Shown: piece after piece, positions 43,652 through 55,900 of the stretch
How the letters are laid out: each line of letters opens with the position of its first letter
How positions within the stretch are numbered: the stretch's first letter is position 1
Origin: JACCTU01 sp963700495
Lineage (GTDB): Bacteria > Actinomycetota > Thermoleophilia > Gaiellales > Gaiellaceae
Length of the DNA stretch: 64,000 bases
NCBI GenBank assembly: GCA_963700495.1
Contig: CAVOXT010000006.1
Span: forward strand, 62,001-126,000
Direction: 5' to 3'
Notes under the pieces: generated by a model
What the model was told of the DNA's origin: nothing
The model's database searches: none
What the model saw: only the letters and a program-made list of their open reading frames with translations
Translations under genes and position numbers: made by a program

Positions 43652-46600
43652 GTGTACCGGCGCAACCCCGCCGGCAGCCTCACCTTGCGGACATCAGCGG
43701 CTCACACCCAGCGACTCGGGCGATGGATTCCGTCGTGGCAGCGCCTTGCGCTCGCGACGTGCATGGTCGTGGCCGCGCTCGTCGTCCTCGGCGGCTCGCG
43801 CGCGGCGATCACCGCCACGCCGGCCGAGATCGGGCAGTGGAGCGCCCCCGTCTCGTGGCCGCTCGTCGCGGTGCACATGTCGCTCGAGCCGACCGGGCAG
43901 GTCTTCACGCTCGACGGGTTCGACGCAGGGCCGAACTCCGAACGGCTCTGGGATCCCGCGACCGGGATCTTCACACCGGTCCCGTACGGGCGCAATCTCT
44001 TCTGCGCAGGGCACATCCAGCTCGCCGACGGCCGGACGCTCCTCGTGGGCGGCCACATCAACGCGAACGAGGGCCTCGCCGACACCACGATCTTCAACCC
44101 GGTCACGAGGACGTACTTCCGCGGGCCCGACATGACGGTCGGACGCTGGTACCCGACGGCGACCGAGCTCCCGGACGGCCGCGTGCTCACCCTCGGCGGC
44201 GACAACATCGTCCAGGACCGGCCCGGCGCGGATCCGCCTCTCTCCGACGCGTCGGTCAACTCGCTGCCCGAGGTCTACAACCCGACGACGAACACGTGGC
44301 AGGACCTCGACGCGGCGCGGATCACGTCTCCGCTCTACCCGTTCATGTTCGTCCTTTCCGACGGGCGGGTCTTCGATGCCGGCCCGGACAAGATCACGCG
44401 GATCCTCAACCCCGCGAACTGGACGTGGTCGACCGTTGGCACGAGCCAGTTCGACGGGCACAGCGCGGTCATGTACCGCCCGAACAAGATCATGAAGTCG
44501 GGCGCCTGGGCCGACCCCGACTTCAACGGCGCCCTGACGTACAACGCGCACGGTCGGACGGCCGTGATCGACATGAGCGCGCCGACGCCCGCCTGGCGCG
44601 AGACGGCGCCGATGGCGAACGGGCGCTCGTACCACAACATGACGCTGCTCCCCGACGGGACGGTGCTGGCAAGCGGCGGCGGCAGCAAGTCCGACGGGCG
44701 GGACATCGCGAACTCGGTCTTTCCCGCCGAGATCTGGAACCCCGACACCGAGACGTGGACGACGGTCGCCTCGCTCCAGAACGGCCGCCTCTACCACTCG
44801 ACGGCGCTGCTGCTGCCCGACGGCCGCGTGCTCATGGCCGGCGGCGGTCAGCTCCCGGGATCGATCGCCGTCAACCAGACGAACGCTGAGATCTACTCGC
44901 CGCCGTACCTCTTCAAGGGCCCCCGGCCGACGATGTCGGCGGTGCCTTCCGCGGCGAGCTACGGGTCGAGCTTCGACGTCACGACACCGAACGCCGCGTC
45001 GATCTCGAAGGTCTCGCTGATCCGGTCGCCGTCCGTCACGCACGCGTTCGACCAGAACCAGCGCTTCCAGTTCCTCAACTTCACCATCGGCGCGGGCAAG
45101 GTGACGGTCACCGCGCCTGCGAACGCGAACCTTGCGCCCCCCGGCGACTACCTGCTCTTCCTCGTCGACTCGAACGGCGTGCCCTCGACCGGCTCGTTCG
45201 TGCGCATCTCGGCCGGAGCAGACACGACGCCGCCGACGGCGCCGACGGGCCTGGCCGCGACCGGCACGCCCGCACAGGTCGCGCTCACGTGGACGGCGGC
45301 CACCGACAACGTCGGCATCAGCCGGTACAACGTCCACCGCTCGACGACGGCCGGCTTCACGCCGAACACCGGCAACCGGATCGCGCAGCCGACCACCACG
45401 AGCTACACCGACACCGGGCTCGCGACCGGCACCTACTACTACAAGGTCACCGCGGAAGACACCGCCGGCAACGTCGGCCCCGCTTCCAACGAGGCGAACG
45501 CAACGGTGCCGCCCGGCCCGGGACCGCCGGCCGGTCTCGTCGCCGCCTGGGGCTTCGACGAGGGGTTCGGCACGACCACCGTCGACCGCTCCGCCAACGC
45601 GAATACCGGCACCCTCTCGAACGCGACCTGGGCGACGACCGGCAAGTTCGGCAACGCGCTCTCCTTCAACGGTTCGAGCGCCTCGGTCAACGTGCCCGAC
45701 TCGAACTCGCTCGATCTGACCACCGGGATGACGATCGAGGGCTGGGTTCAACCCGCCACCGGCGGCGGCTTCCGGACGTTGATCGTCAAGGAGCGCCCCG
45801 GCGACCTCGTCTACGGCCTCTACTCGAGCAGCGACACGAACCGGCCCCAGTCCCAGGTCACGATCAGCCCGCCGGCCGCGACTCCTCGACGGCACGGCCG
45901 CGATCCCGAGCGGGGTCTGGACGCACCTCGCCGCGACCTTCGACGGCACCACACAACGTCTCTACGCCAACGGCACGCAGGTCTCATCGGTGGCCGTCGC
46001 GGGCTCGATCATGACCTCGACTTCCGCGCTGAAGATCGGCGGCAACTCGATCTGGGGCGAATGGTTCAGCGGCCTGATCGACGAGGTCCGGGTCTACAAC
46101 CGCGCGCTCAGCGCGGGGGAGATCCAGACCGACATGACCACGGCGATCAACTCACCCGACGCTGTTCCTCCCGGCGCGCCGGGCACGCTGACCGCGACGG
46201 GCGGCCTCGGCCAGGTCAGCCTCAGCTGGGGAGCGGCGAGCGACAACGTCGGCGTCGTTCGCTACAACGTCCACCGCTCGACCACGGCGGGCTTCACGCC
46301 GAGCGGCCGGCAACCGGATCGCGCAGCCGACCGGGACGAGCTACACCGACACCGGGCTCGCCGCCGGCACCTACTTCTACAAGGTCACTGCCGAGGACGC
46401 TGTCGGCAACGTCGGGCCTGCCGGCAACGAGGCGAGCGGGACCGCGACCGCCGACACGACGCCGCCGACAGCACCGACGACCCTCGTGGCGGTCGGCTCG
46501 TCCGGACAGGTCGCGCTCACGTGGGGCGCCGCGACGGACGCAGGCGGCATCGCCCGCTACAACGTCCATCGCGCGACGGCGGCGGGCTTCACGCCGAGCG

Positions 46601-49600
46601 CCGGCAACCGGATCGCGCAGCCCACCGGCGCGAGCTACACCGACACCGGGCTCGCGGGCGGCACGTACTACTACAAGGTCACCGCGGAAGACGCCGCGGG
46701 GAACATCGGGCCCGCCTCCAACGAGGCGAACGCGACGGTGCCGACCGGACCGCCGCCGGGTCTGGTCGCGGCGTACGGGTTCGATGCGGGTGCGGGGACG
46801 ACCGCGGTCGATCAGTCCGGCAACGGCAACCTGGGCACGCTCTCGAACGCGACCTGGTCGACCACCGGCAAGTTCGGCAACGCGCTCTCCTTCAACGGCA
46901 CCAACGCCTCCGTCTCGATCCCCGACTCCAACTCGCTCGACCTGAGCACCGGCATGACGATCGAAGGCTGGGTCCAACCCGCCACCGGCGGCGGCTTCCG
47001 CACCCTGATCGTCAAAGAACGCCCCGGCGACCTGGTCTACGGCCTCTACAGCAACTCCGACACCAACCGGCCCCAGTCACAGGTCACGATCGGCACCACC
47101 GCCCATCTCCTGGACGGCACCGCCGCCGCCCCCAGCGGAATCTGGACCCACCTCGCCGCCACCTACGACGGCACCACCCAACGCCTCTACGCCAACGGCA
47201 CCCAGGTCGCCACACTCGCCGTCGCCGGCTCGATCCTGACCTCCACCTCACCGGTCAAGATCGGCGGCAACTCGATCTGGGGCGAATGGTTCAGCGGCCT
47301 GATCGACGAAGTCCGGATCTACAACCGCGCCCTCAGCGCAACCGAGATCCAGACCGACATGAACAGCTCCATCAGCTCACCCGACGCCACCCCGCCCGGT
47401 GCGCCGGGAACGCTCACCGCGACGGGGACCATCACTTCGGCGCAGCTGAGTTGGGGCGCGGCGACCGACAACATCGGCGTGGTGCGGTACAACGTCTACC
47501 GTTCGACGACGGCCGGCTTCACGCCGAGCGTCGCGAACCGGATCGCGCAACCGGCGGGCACGAGCTACACGGACAACGTCGCTGCGGGGGCCTACTTCTA
47601 CCGGGTGACCGCGGAAGACGCGGCGGGCAACATCGGCCCCGCGTCGAACGAGGCGAGCGCAACGGTCGGTGACTCGTCGGCCCCGAGCGCGCCCGGAACG
47701 CTGACTGCGACCGGCGCGATCGGAAGGGCGAACCTGAGCTGGGGAACGGCGACCGACAACGTCGGCGTCATTCGCTACAACGTCCACCGCTCGACCGTTG
47801 CGGGCTTCACTCCGGGCGCCGGAAACCGGATCGCTCAGCCGACGGGGACGACCTACGTGGACAACGCCGCGCCGGGCGTCTACTTCTACAAGGTCACCGC
47901 CGAGGACGCAGCCGGCAACATCGGCCCGGCCTCGAACGAGGCCACCGCGACGGTGACGACGGACACGACCGCGCCGAGTGCGCCGACCGGTCTGGTCGGA
48001 CCCGTCGTCGGCAACACGGTCAACCTGAGCTGGACGGCGTCGACGGACGACGTCGCCGTCGTACGCTACAACGTCCACCGCGGCACGACGACCGGCTTCA
48101 CGCCCTCTGCGGCCAACCGGATCGCGCAGCCGACCGGCACGACCTACAGCGACGGCGGACTCGCGACCGGCACCTACTTCTACAAGGTCACCGCCGAGGA
48201 CGCAGCCGGCAACATCAGCCCGGCGTCGAACGAGCTCAGCGCGACCGTCGCGGACGCGAGCGCGCCCACTGCACCCACGGCGCTCGCCGCGACCGCTGCA
48301 GGGCAGCACGATCAACCTGTCCTGGACGGCGGCCACCGACAACGTCGGGGTCGTGCGCTACAACGTCCACCGCGGCACGACGACCGGCTTCACGCCTTCG
48401 GCGGCCAACCGGATCGCGCAGCCGACCGGCACGACCTACGCCGATCTCGGCCTTGCGCCGGGCACCTACTTCTACAAGGTGACGGCCGAGGACGCGGCCG
48501 GCAACGTCGGCCCGGTCTCGAACACGGCCAGCGCCGCGGTGACCGACACGGTCGCCCCGAGCGCGCCCTCAGGTTTGACGGCGAACGGTGGCTCGGGCTC
48601 GGCGGCGCTCAGCTGGACGGCGGCGACCGACAACGTCGGCGTCGTTCGCTACAACGTCCATCGCGCGACGGCGGCGGGCTTCACGCCGAGCGCCGGCAAC
48701 CGGATCGCGCAGCCCACCGGCACGACCTACACCGACGTCGTCGCGGCGGGCACCTACTTCTACAAGGTCACCGCCGAGGACGCGGCGGGCAACGTCGGGC
48801 CGGCATCGAACGAGGCAAGCGCCACCGTCGTGATCGCTCCGCCGACCGGTCTCGTCGCGGCGTACGGGTTCGATGCGGGTGCGGGGACGACCGCGGTCGA
48901 TCAGTCCGGCAACGGCAACCTGGGCACGCTCTCGAACGCGACCTGGTCGACCACCGGCAAGTTCGGCAACGCGCTCTCCTTCAACGGCACCAACGCCTCC
49001 GTCTCGATCCCCGACTCCAACTCGCTCGACCTGAGCACCGGCATGACGATCGAAGGCTGGGTCCAACCCGCCACCGGCGGCGGCTTCCGCACCCTGATCG
49101 TCAAAGAACGCCCCGGCGACCTGGTCTACGGCCTCTACAGCAACTCCGACACCAACCGGCCCCAGTCACAGGTCACGATCGGCACCACCGCCCATCTCCT
49201 GGACGGCACCGCCGCCGCCCCCAGCGGAATCTGGACCCACCTCGCCGCCACCTACGACGGCACCACCCAACGCCTCTACGCCAACGGCACCCAGGTCGCC
49301 ACACTCGCCGTCGCCGGCTCGATCCTGACCTCCACCTCACCGGTCAAGATCGGCGGCAACTCGATCTGGGGCGAATGGTTCAGCGGCCTGATCGACGAAG
49401 TCCGGATCTACAACCGCGCCCTCAGCGCAACCGAGATCCAGACCGACATGAACAGCTCCATCAGCTCACCCGACGCGGTGCCGCCGAGCGCGCCCGGCAC
49501 GCTGAGCGCCACCGGCGGCCTCGGACAGATCAACCTCAGCTGGGGCACCGCGACGGACAACGTCGGCGTCACCAAGTACGACGTGTACCGCGGGACCAGC

Positions 49601-52600
49601 GCCGGCTTCACCGCCAACGTGGCGAAGCCGCATCGCGCAGCCGACCGGCACCACGTACTCGGACAGCGGCCTGGCGGCGGGCACCTACTACTACAAGGTC
49701 GCCGCCGAGGACGGCGCGGGCAACATCGGCCCGGTCGGCAACGAGGCAAGCGCCGTAGCCGCGGCGCGACACGACGCCGCCGACCGTCTCGATCACGGCC
49801 CCGGCCGGCGGCGCCACGGTCACCGGCACGATCAACGTCAACGCGAACGCCTCCGACAACGGAACCGTCGCGGGCGTGCAGTTCAAGCTCGACGGCGCGA
49901 ACCTCGGAGCCGAGGACACGTCGTCGCCGTACTCGATCTCGTGGGACACCTTCAGCAGCCTGAACGGCGCCCACACCCTCTCGGCCGTCGCGCGTGACGG
50001 CGCGGGCAATACGACGACCGCGCCGAACGTCGCCGTCACCGTCCAGAACACGGGCACCCCCGGACTCGTCGGCGCGTGGGCGTTCGACGAGACGAGCGGG
50101 ACGGCGATCACCGACCAGTCGGGCAAGGGGAACACCGGAACGCTCACGAACGCGACCCGGGTGACCGGCGGGAAGTTCAACGGCGCGCTCTCGTTCAACG
50201 GGACGAACGCATCGGTCACGGTGCCCGACTCCGCCACGCTCGACCTGACGACGGGCATGACCGTCGAGGCGTGGGTGCGGCCGTCGACCGGCAACACGTG
50301 GCAGACGGCGGTCGCCAAGGAACAGCCCGGGAACCTCGTCTACGGCATCTACTCGAACACGAACACCAACCGTCCTTCGACGGAGGTCTTCGTCGGCGGC
50401 TCGACGCGGTCGGTCGCAGGGACCGGCGCGGTGCCGCTCGGCGTCTGGAGCCACCTCGCCTCGACCTACGACGGGACGACGCTCCGCCTCTACCTGAACG
50501 GCGCGCAGGTCTCGCAGCTCGCCGCGTCCGGCTCGATCCTGACCTCGACCTCGCCCTTGCGCATCGGCGGCAACGGGATCTGGTCCGAGTGGTTCAACGG
50601 CCTGATCGACGAGGTGCGCGTCTACAACCGGGCGCTGAGCGCGGCCGAGATCCAGGGCGACATGCTCAGGAGCATCACGCCCGACACCGTCGCTCCGACG
50701 CTGACGGCGAAGACGCCCACCGCGGGCGCAGCCGGGATCAACGTCGGCGTCGCCGCGACCGCGACGTTCAACGAGCCGATGAGCCCGGCGTCGATCTCGA
50801 GCTCGAGCTTCCAGCTGAGGGACGGCTCGAGCGCTCTGGTTCCGGTGAACGTGACGTACGACTCGGGGACCAACGTCGCGACGCTCTCGCCGCAGAGCGC
50901 GCTGCAGTACGGCGCGACGTACAGCCTCACCGTCAAGGGCGGCAGCGGCGGGGTGACCGACCTCGCGGGGAACCCGCTCGCGGCCGACGTGACGTGGTCG
51001 TTCTCGACGGAGGCCTCGCCGCCGCAGGTGCTCGTCGTCGGCTCGACCGGCAATCCGTTCGGCTCCTACCTGGGCGAGATCCTGCGCGCCGAGGGCCTGA
51101 ACGCCTTCACGACGATCGACGTCGCCTTCCTCTCACCTGCGCTCCTGACCCAGTTCGACGTCGTCCTGCTCGGAGACACGCCCGCTGAACGCAGCCCAGG
51201 TCACGACGCTCACGGGCTGGGTCAACGGAGGCGGCAACCTGATCGCGATCGCGGCCCGACAAGCAGCTGGCCGGCCTGCTCGGGCTGACCGACGCCGGCG
51301 CGACGCTGGCCAACGCCTACCTCCTGGTCAACACGGCCGCTGCGCCGGGAACCGGGATCGTCGGCGAGCACGATCCAGTTCCACGGCACGGCCGACCGGT
51401 ACACGCTGAACGGCGCGACTGCGGTCGCGACCCTCTACTCGAACGCAACGACCGCGACGACGAACCCCGCCGTCACGCTGCGCTCGGTCGGCTCGAGCGG
51501 CGGCCAGGCGGCCGCGTTCACCTTCGACCTCGCCCGCTCGGTCGTCTACACCCGCCAGGGCAACCCCGCCTGGGCCGGCCAGGAGCGCGACGGCGTCAGC
51601 GGGATCCGCCCCGACGACCTCTTCTTCGGCGCCAAGGCCGGCGACGTGCAGCCCGACTGGATCGACACGAACAAGATCGCGATCCCGCAGGCAGACGAGC
51701 AGCAGCGCCTGCTCGTCAACATGATCACGCAGATGGAGCGCGACAAGCTGCCGCTCCCCCACTTCTGGTACCTGCCCCGCGGCAAGAAGGCCGTCGTCGT
51801 GATGAGCGGCGACGACCACTCGCCGACGCAGGCGCCCGGCGGGACGGCGAGCAACTTCGACCGCTTCAAGGCAGCTGAGCCCGCCCGGCTGCGTCGTCGC
51901 CAACTGGGAGTGCGTCCGCGCGACCTCCTACGTCTATCCCAGCGCGACGATCACGAACGCGCAGGCGGCCGGCTACAACGCCGAGGGCTTCGAGGTCGCG
52001 CTCCATCCGCTCGTCGCGGCCTGCCCGACGGCCCCGATCACCGAGGACGAGCTCGCCGCCGTCTACGACACGCAGCTCGCGACCGTTCCAGGCGAAGTAC
52101 ACGAGCATCCCGGCGCCCTCGACGAGCCGCACGCACTGCGTCTTCTGGCCCGACTGGGTCTCGAACGCAAAGGTCGAGCTCGCGCGCGGGATCCGGATGG
52201 ACGCGCAACTACTACCACTACCCCGGCAGCTGGATCGGCACGAAGCACGGGTTCATGACCGGCGGCGGCTTCCCGATGCGCTTCGCCGATCTCGACGGCA
52301 CGCTGATCGACGTCTACCAGGCGAACACGAACATGACGGACGAGACGACGTCGGCGTTCCAGACCGCGATCGACGCGCTGCTCGACAACGCGGTCGGGTC
52401 GCAGGGCTACTACGGCGCCTTCGGGATCGAACATCCACACCGACAACCCCGCACCGCATCCCGGAAACGAAGCGATCGTCGCCTCGGCTCAGGCGCGCAG
52501 CCGTCCCGGTCATCTCGTACAAGCAGCTGCTCGACTGGGCCGACGGCCGCAACAGCTCGACGATCCGCGGCCTCAACTGGAGCGGGAGCACGTTCACCTT

Positions 52601-52787
52601 TGTCACCACGGTCGGCGCGGGCGGCAACGGCCTCCAGACGATGCTGCCGACCCAGGGCCCGACCGGGACTCTGAGCGCGCTCACGTGCGCCGGATCGCCG
52701 AGGACCTACACGCTGCAGACGGTCAAGGGCATCCAGTACGCGATGTTCGACACGATCACCGGCACCTGCCAGGCGACCTATTCCTGA
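43652..52787 (+). CDS. Giant secreted protein: copper-radical oxidase, FN3/LamG array and C-terminal deacetylase-like region (frameshifted)
   Basis: About 3,000 residues after correcting some 13 single-base indels (45881, 46305, 48302, 49627, 49767, 51181, 51255, 51363, 51870, 52084, 52205, 52428, 52497). The GTG at 43652 gives a signal peptide (LALATCMVVAALVVLG). Residues ~60-540 are a kelch propeller plus DUF1929 domain. The galactose-oxidase active-site set is complete: Cys118 (FCAGHIQLADGRT), Tyr167 (GRWYPTATELPDGRV), Tyr381-His382 (GRLYHSTALLLPDGRV) and His464 (SVTHAFDQNQRF). Then nine FN3 modules, four LamG domains (45535, 46758, 48848, 50055 on), Ig-like and SbsA-like domains (49780, 50690), a Rossmann-like domain (from 51025), and a region with VVVMSGDDH and GFEVALHP resembling NodB-type metal ligands. 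Deacetylase activity is inference. Frame is continuous from oxidase into FN3 and LamG, so this is a real fusion. Confidence 0.8.
46765..47387 (+). repeat. LamG-module direct repeat, copy 1 (623 bp)
   Basis: Appears identical base for base to 48854-49476, offset 2,089 bases, inside the giant oxidase gene. It covers a whole LamG domain. Its codon choice (AAA/GAA and CTG-rich) differs slightly from the other LamG modules. Confidence 0.9.
48854..49476 (+). repeat. LamG-module direct repeat, copy 2 (623 bp)
   Basis: Second copy of the module at 46765-47387. Identity ends abruptly on both sides (GGTCGC versus CGTCGC upstream; GACGCCAC versus GACGCGGT downstream), suggesting recent duplication or gene conversion limited to the domain. 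Confidence 0.9.
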
Positions 52788-52793
52788 GCACAC

Positions 52794-52809
52794 AGCCCAA
52801 CGGTGGGCT
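52794..52809 (+). terminator. Hairpin after the giant oxidase gene
   Basis: AGCCCA (52794-52799) pairs with TGGGCT (52804-52809) around ACGG, seven bases after the TGA. No T-run. Confidence 0.4.
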
Positions 52810-52938
52810 AGGCAACCCTTGACTTTCGCACGGTGCCTCCGAAGTGGCGCCAATCGATAATGGACGTGGTGGCGTGGCCCCCGTCGGGGCCGGATTTGGC
52901 AGGGGTCCGCAAGGGAGAGGGAAATTGACCTGAGGCGT

Positions 52939-55900
52939 TTGGTGCTCGTGGCGGCTGTCAGCCTGCTCGCCTTTGCGCGCACCGGCTACCGCGTGGGCGG
53001 ACGCGCCGGGCCTCGTGGCGGCGTACTCGTTCGACGAGGGGTCGGGCAGCCGACTCGGCGACGCCTCGGGCAACGGGCACGTCGGCACGATCACCGGCGC
53101 GACCTGGGCGAGCGGCCGCTACGGCGGCGCGCTCTCCTTCAACGGCACGAACGCCCACGTCTCGCTCGGCGCCCTCGGCACCTTCTACCAGCAGCGGCTT
53201 CACGCTCGAGGCCTGGGTGCAGAAGCGAGCGCGACCAAGAACGACGTGGGCGTGTTCGGCACCTGGACCGGCAGCGGCCCGATGCTCTGGGTCGACCACA
53301 TCGCGACCCGCTACCACCTCACGCTCGGCAGCAGCCTCGGCGACCTACCTCGACTCCGGCGCCAACCCGATCGCAGGCCAGTGGCAGCACCTCGCCGCGA
53401 CCTTCGACGGCACCACCGCGCGCTTCTACATCGACGGCGCCGCAGGTCGCGACCCGTACCGTCGTCCGGCAGCGTCGGCAACTCCGACACGTGGCGGATC
53501 GGCGCCTACGGCAGCTCGCCCGGCGGCTTCTTCGACGGCCTGATCGACGACGTCCGCGTCTACGAGCCGCGCTCTCACCGCCGGCCGAGATCCAGACCGA
53601 CATGAACCAGCCCGTCGGCGATCGTCGACGCGACAGCGCCGACGCACGCCGGGCAACTTCGTCGTCACCTCGGCGGACGCAGACTTCGTCTCGGTCCATT
53701 GGAATCCGTCGACCGACGACGTCGGCGTGCTCGGGCTACGCCGTCTACCTCGAACGGCGCCGCGGTCGCCGACCACGGGAACGACCTCGTTCACCTTCAC
53801 GGGCCTGACGTGCGCGACGAGCTACCAGTTCGGGGTCGAGGCCTACGACGACGCCGGCAACGTCTCGCCGCGGGCGCTCAAGACCGGCTCGTCCGCAGCT
53901 GCGACAGCCCGACGGGGCTCGTCGCTGCGTACTCGTTCGACGAGGGCGCCGGGCGGCATCGCTCGGCGACGCCTCGGGCAACGGCCACCTCGGCACGATC
54001 ACCGGCGCGACCTGGGCGGCACGGCCACTACGGGCAGCGCGCTCTCGTTCAACGGCACGAACGCGTCACGTCTCGCTCGGCAGCCTCGGCACCTTCTACC
54101 AGCAGCGGCTTCACGCTCGAGGCCTGGGTGCAGAAGCAGAGCGCGACGAAGAACGACGTCGCCGTGCTCGGCAGCTGGACCGGCAGCGGGCCGATGCTCT
54201 GGGTCGATCACATCGCCACCCACTACCACCTCACGCTCGGCGGCAGCTCTCGGCACTACCTCGACTCCGGCGCCGAACCCGATCGCCGGCCAGTGGCAGC
54301 ACATCGCCGCGACCTTCGACGGGACGACCGCCCGCTTCTACATCGACGGCGTCGCAGGTCGCCACACGCGCCGTCTCCGGCAGCGTCGGCAACTCCGAAC
54401 ATCTGGCGGATCGGCGCCTACGGCAGCTCGCCCGGCGGCTTCTTCGACGGCCTGATCGACGACGTCCGCATCTACGACCGGGCCCTCAGCCGCCGGCGAG
54501 ATCCAGACCGACATGAACCAACCGGTGCCGATCGTGATCCGCCGCCGACACGACGCCGCCGACGGCGCCCGGCCCGCTGACGGCCACGGGCTCGTCGGGT
54601 CGGGTCGACGCTGGCCTGGGTCGCCGCCACCGACAACGTCGGCGTCACGCAGCTACGACGTCCATCGCTCGACGACCGCGGGCTTCACGCCGAGCGCCGG
54701 CGAACCGGATCGCGCAGCCGACCGGCCGAGCTATACCGACACCGGTCTCGGCGGCCGGCACCTACTACTACAGGGTCACCGCCGAGGACGCAGCCGGCAA
54801 CGTCGGCCGCGCGTCGAACGAGGCGGTCGCGAACGGTACCCGGATCCGACACGACTCCGCCGACGGTCTCGATCACGACACCGTCCGGAGGCACCGTGAG
54901 CGGACCGGTCGACGGCCTCCGCCGACGCGGCCGACGACCGGGGCGTCGTCGGCGTCCAGTTCAAGGTCGACGGACAGAACCTCGGCGCACGAGGACACGA
55001 CGGCCCCGTACTCCGTCTCCTGGGACACGCGGGCGAGCTCAACGGCGCGCACACGCTGACCGCGGTCGCACGCGACGGCGCGGGCAACACGGCGACGTCC
55101 GCGCCGGTCGCAGGTGACCGTCAGCAACACCGGCGTCTCGACGACGGGCCTCCGCGTCGCCTACGGCTTCGACGAAGGCGGCCGGCACGACGCGCGGCGG
55201 ACTCGTCCGGCAACGACAAGACGGGAACGCTCGTCGATGCCGGCTTGGGCGAACGGCCACTTCGGAGGCGCCGTGTCGCTCGAACGGCACGAGCGGCGAG
55301 GTCGACCCGCCTGCCCTCGGCACGTTCTACAAGACCGGGTTCACGTACGAGGCCTGGGTCTACAAGCAGTCGTCCAAGGTCGACGTCGCAGTCGTGGGCT
55401 CATGGGCGGCGCAGCACGGCGGCCGATGATCTGGGTCGACCACCTCACCGGCCGCTACCGGCTGACGCTCGGCGGCACCTTCGGCAACTACCTCGACTCC
55501 GGGCGTACGCCCGCCGTCGGGCACGTGGCAGCACGTCGCGGCGACCTATGACGGCACGATCGCGCGGATCTACGTCGACGGCGTCGAGGCGGCGAGCTCG
55601 ACGTTCACCGGCAACGTCGGCAACTCGAACTCGTGGCGGATCGGCGCCTACGGCAGCTCACCCGGCGGCTTCTTCGACGGCCTGATCGACAACGTGCGGA
55701 TCTACGATCGCGCGCTGAGCGCCGGCCGAGATCCAGCTGGATCAGGCGTCCCGCATCCAGCCCGACCCGACGCCGCCGACGGTGACGGCGAAGACGCCTG
55801 CGAACGGTGCGGCCGGACGTCAGCGTCGGCGCTCGCCGCGACGGCGACGTTCAGCAAGCCGATGAACGCGGCCACGATCACGACGCTCGACGTTCGAGCT

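Noticed and set aside
43694..45952. 752-codon open frame on the minus strand
   Set aside because: It is antisense to the galactose-oxidase-like domain, whose motifs are unambiguous; the antisense protein is Arg/Val/Gly-rich noise from GC-rich codon structure.
52819..52861. TTGACT and GATAAT resembling a promoter before the second secreted gene
   Set aside because: The boxes are 31 bases apart, far from the usual 16-19.
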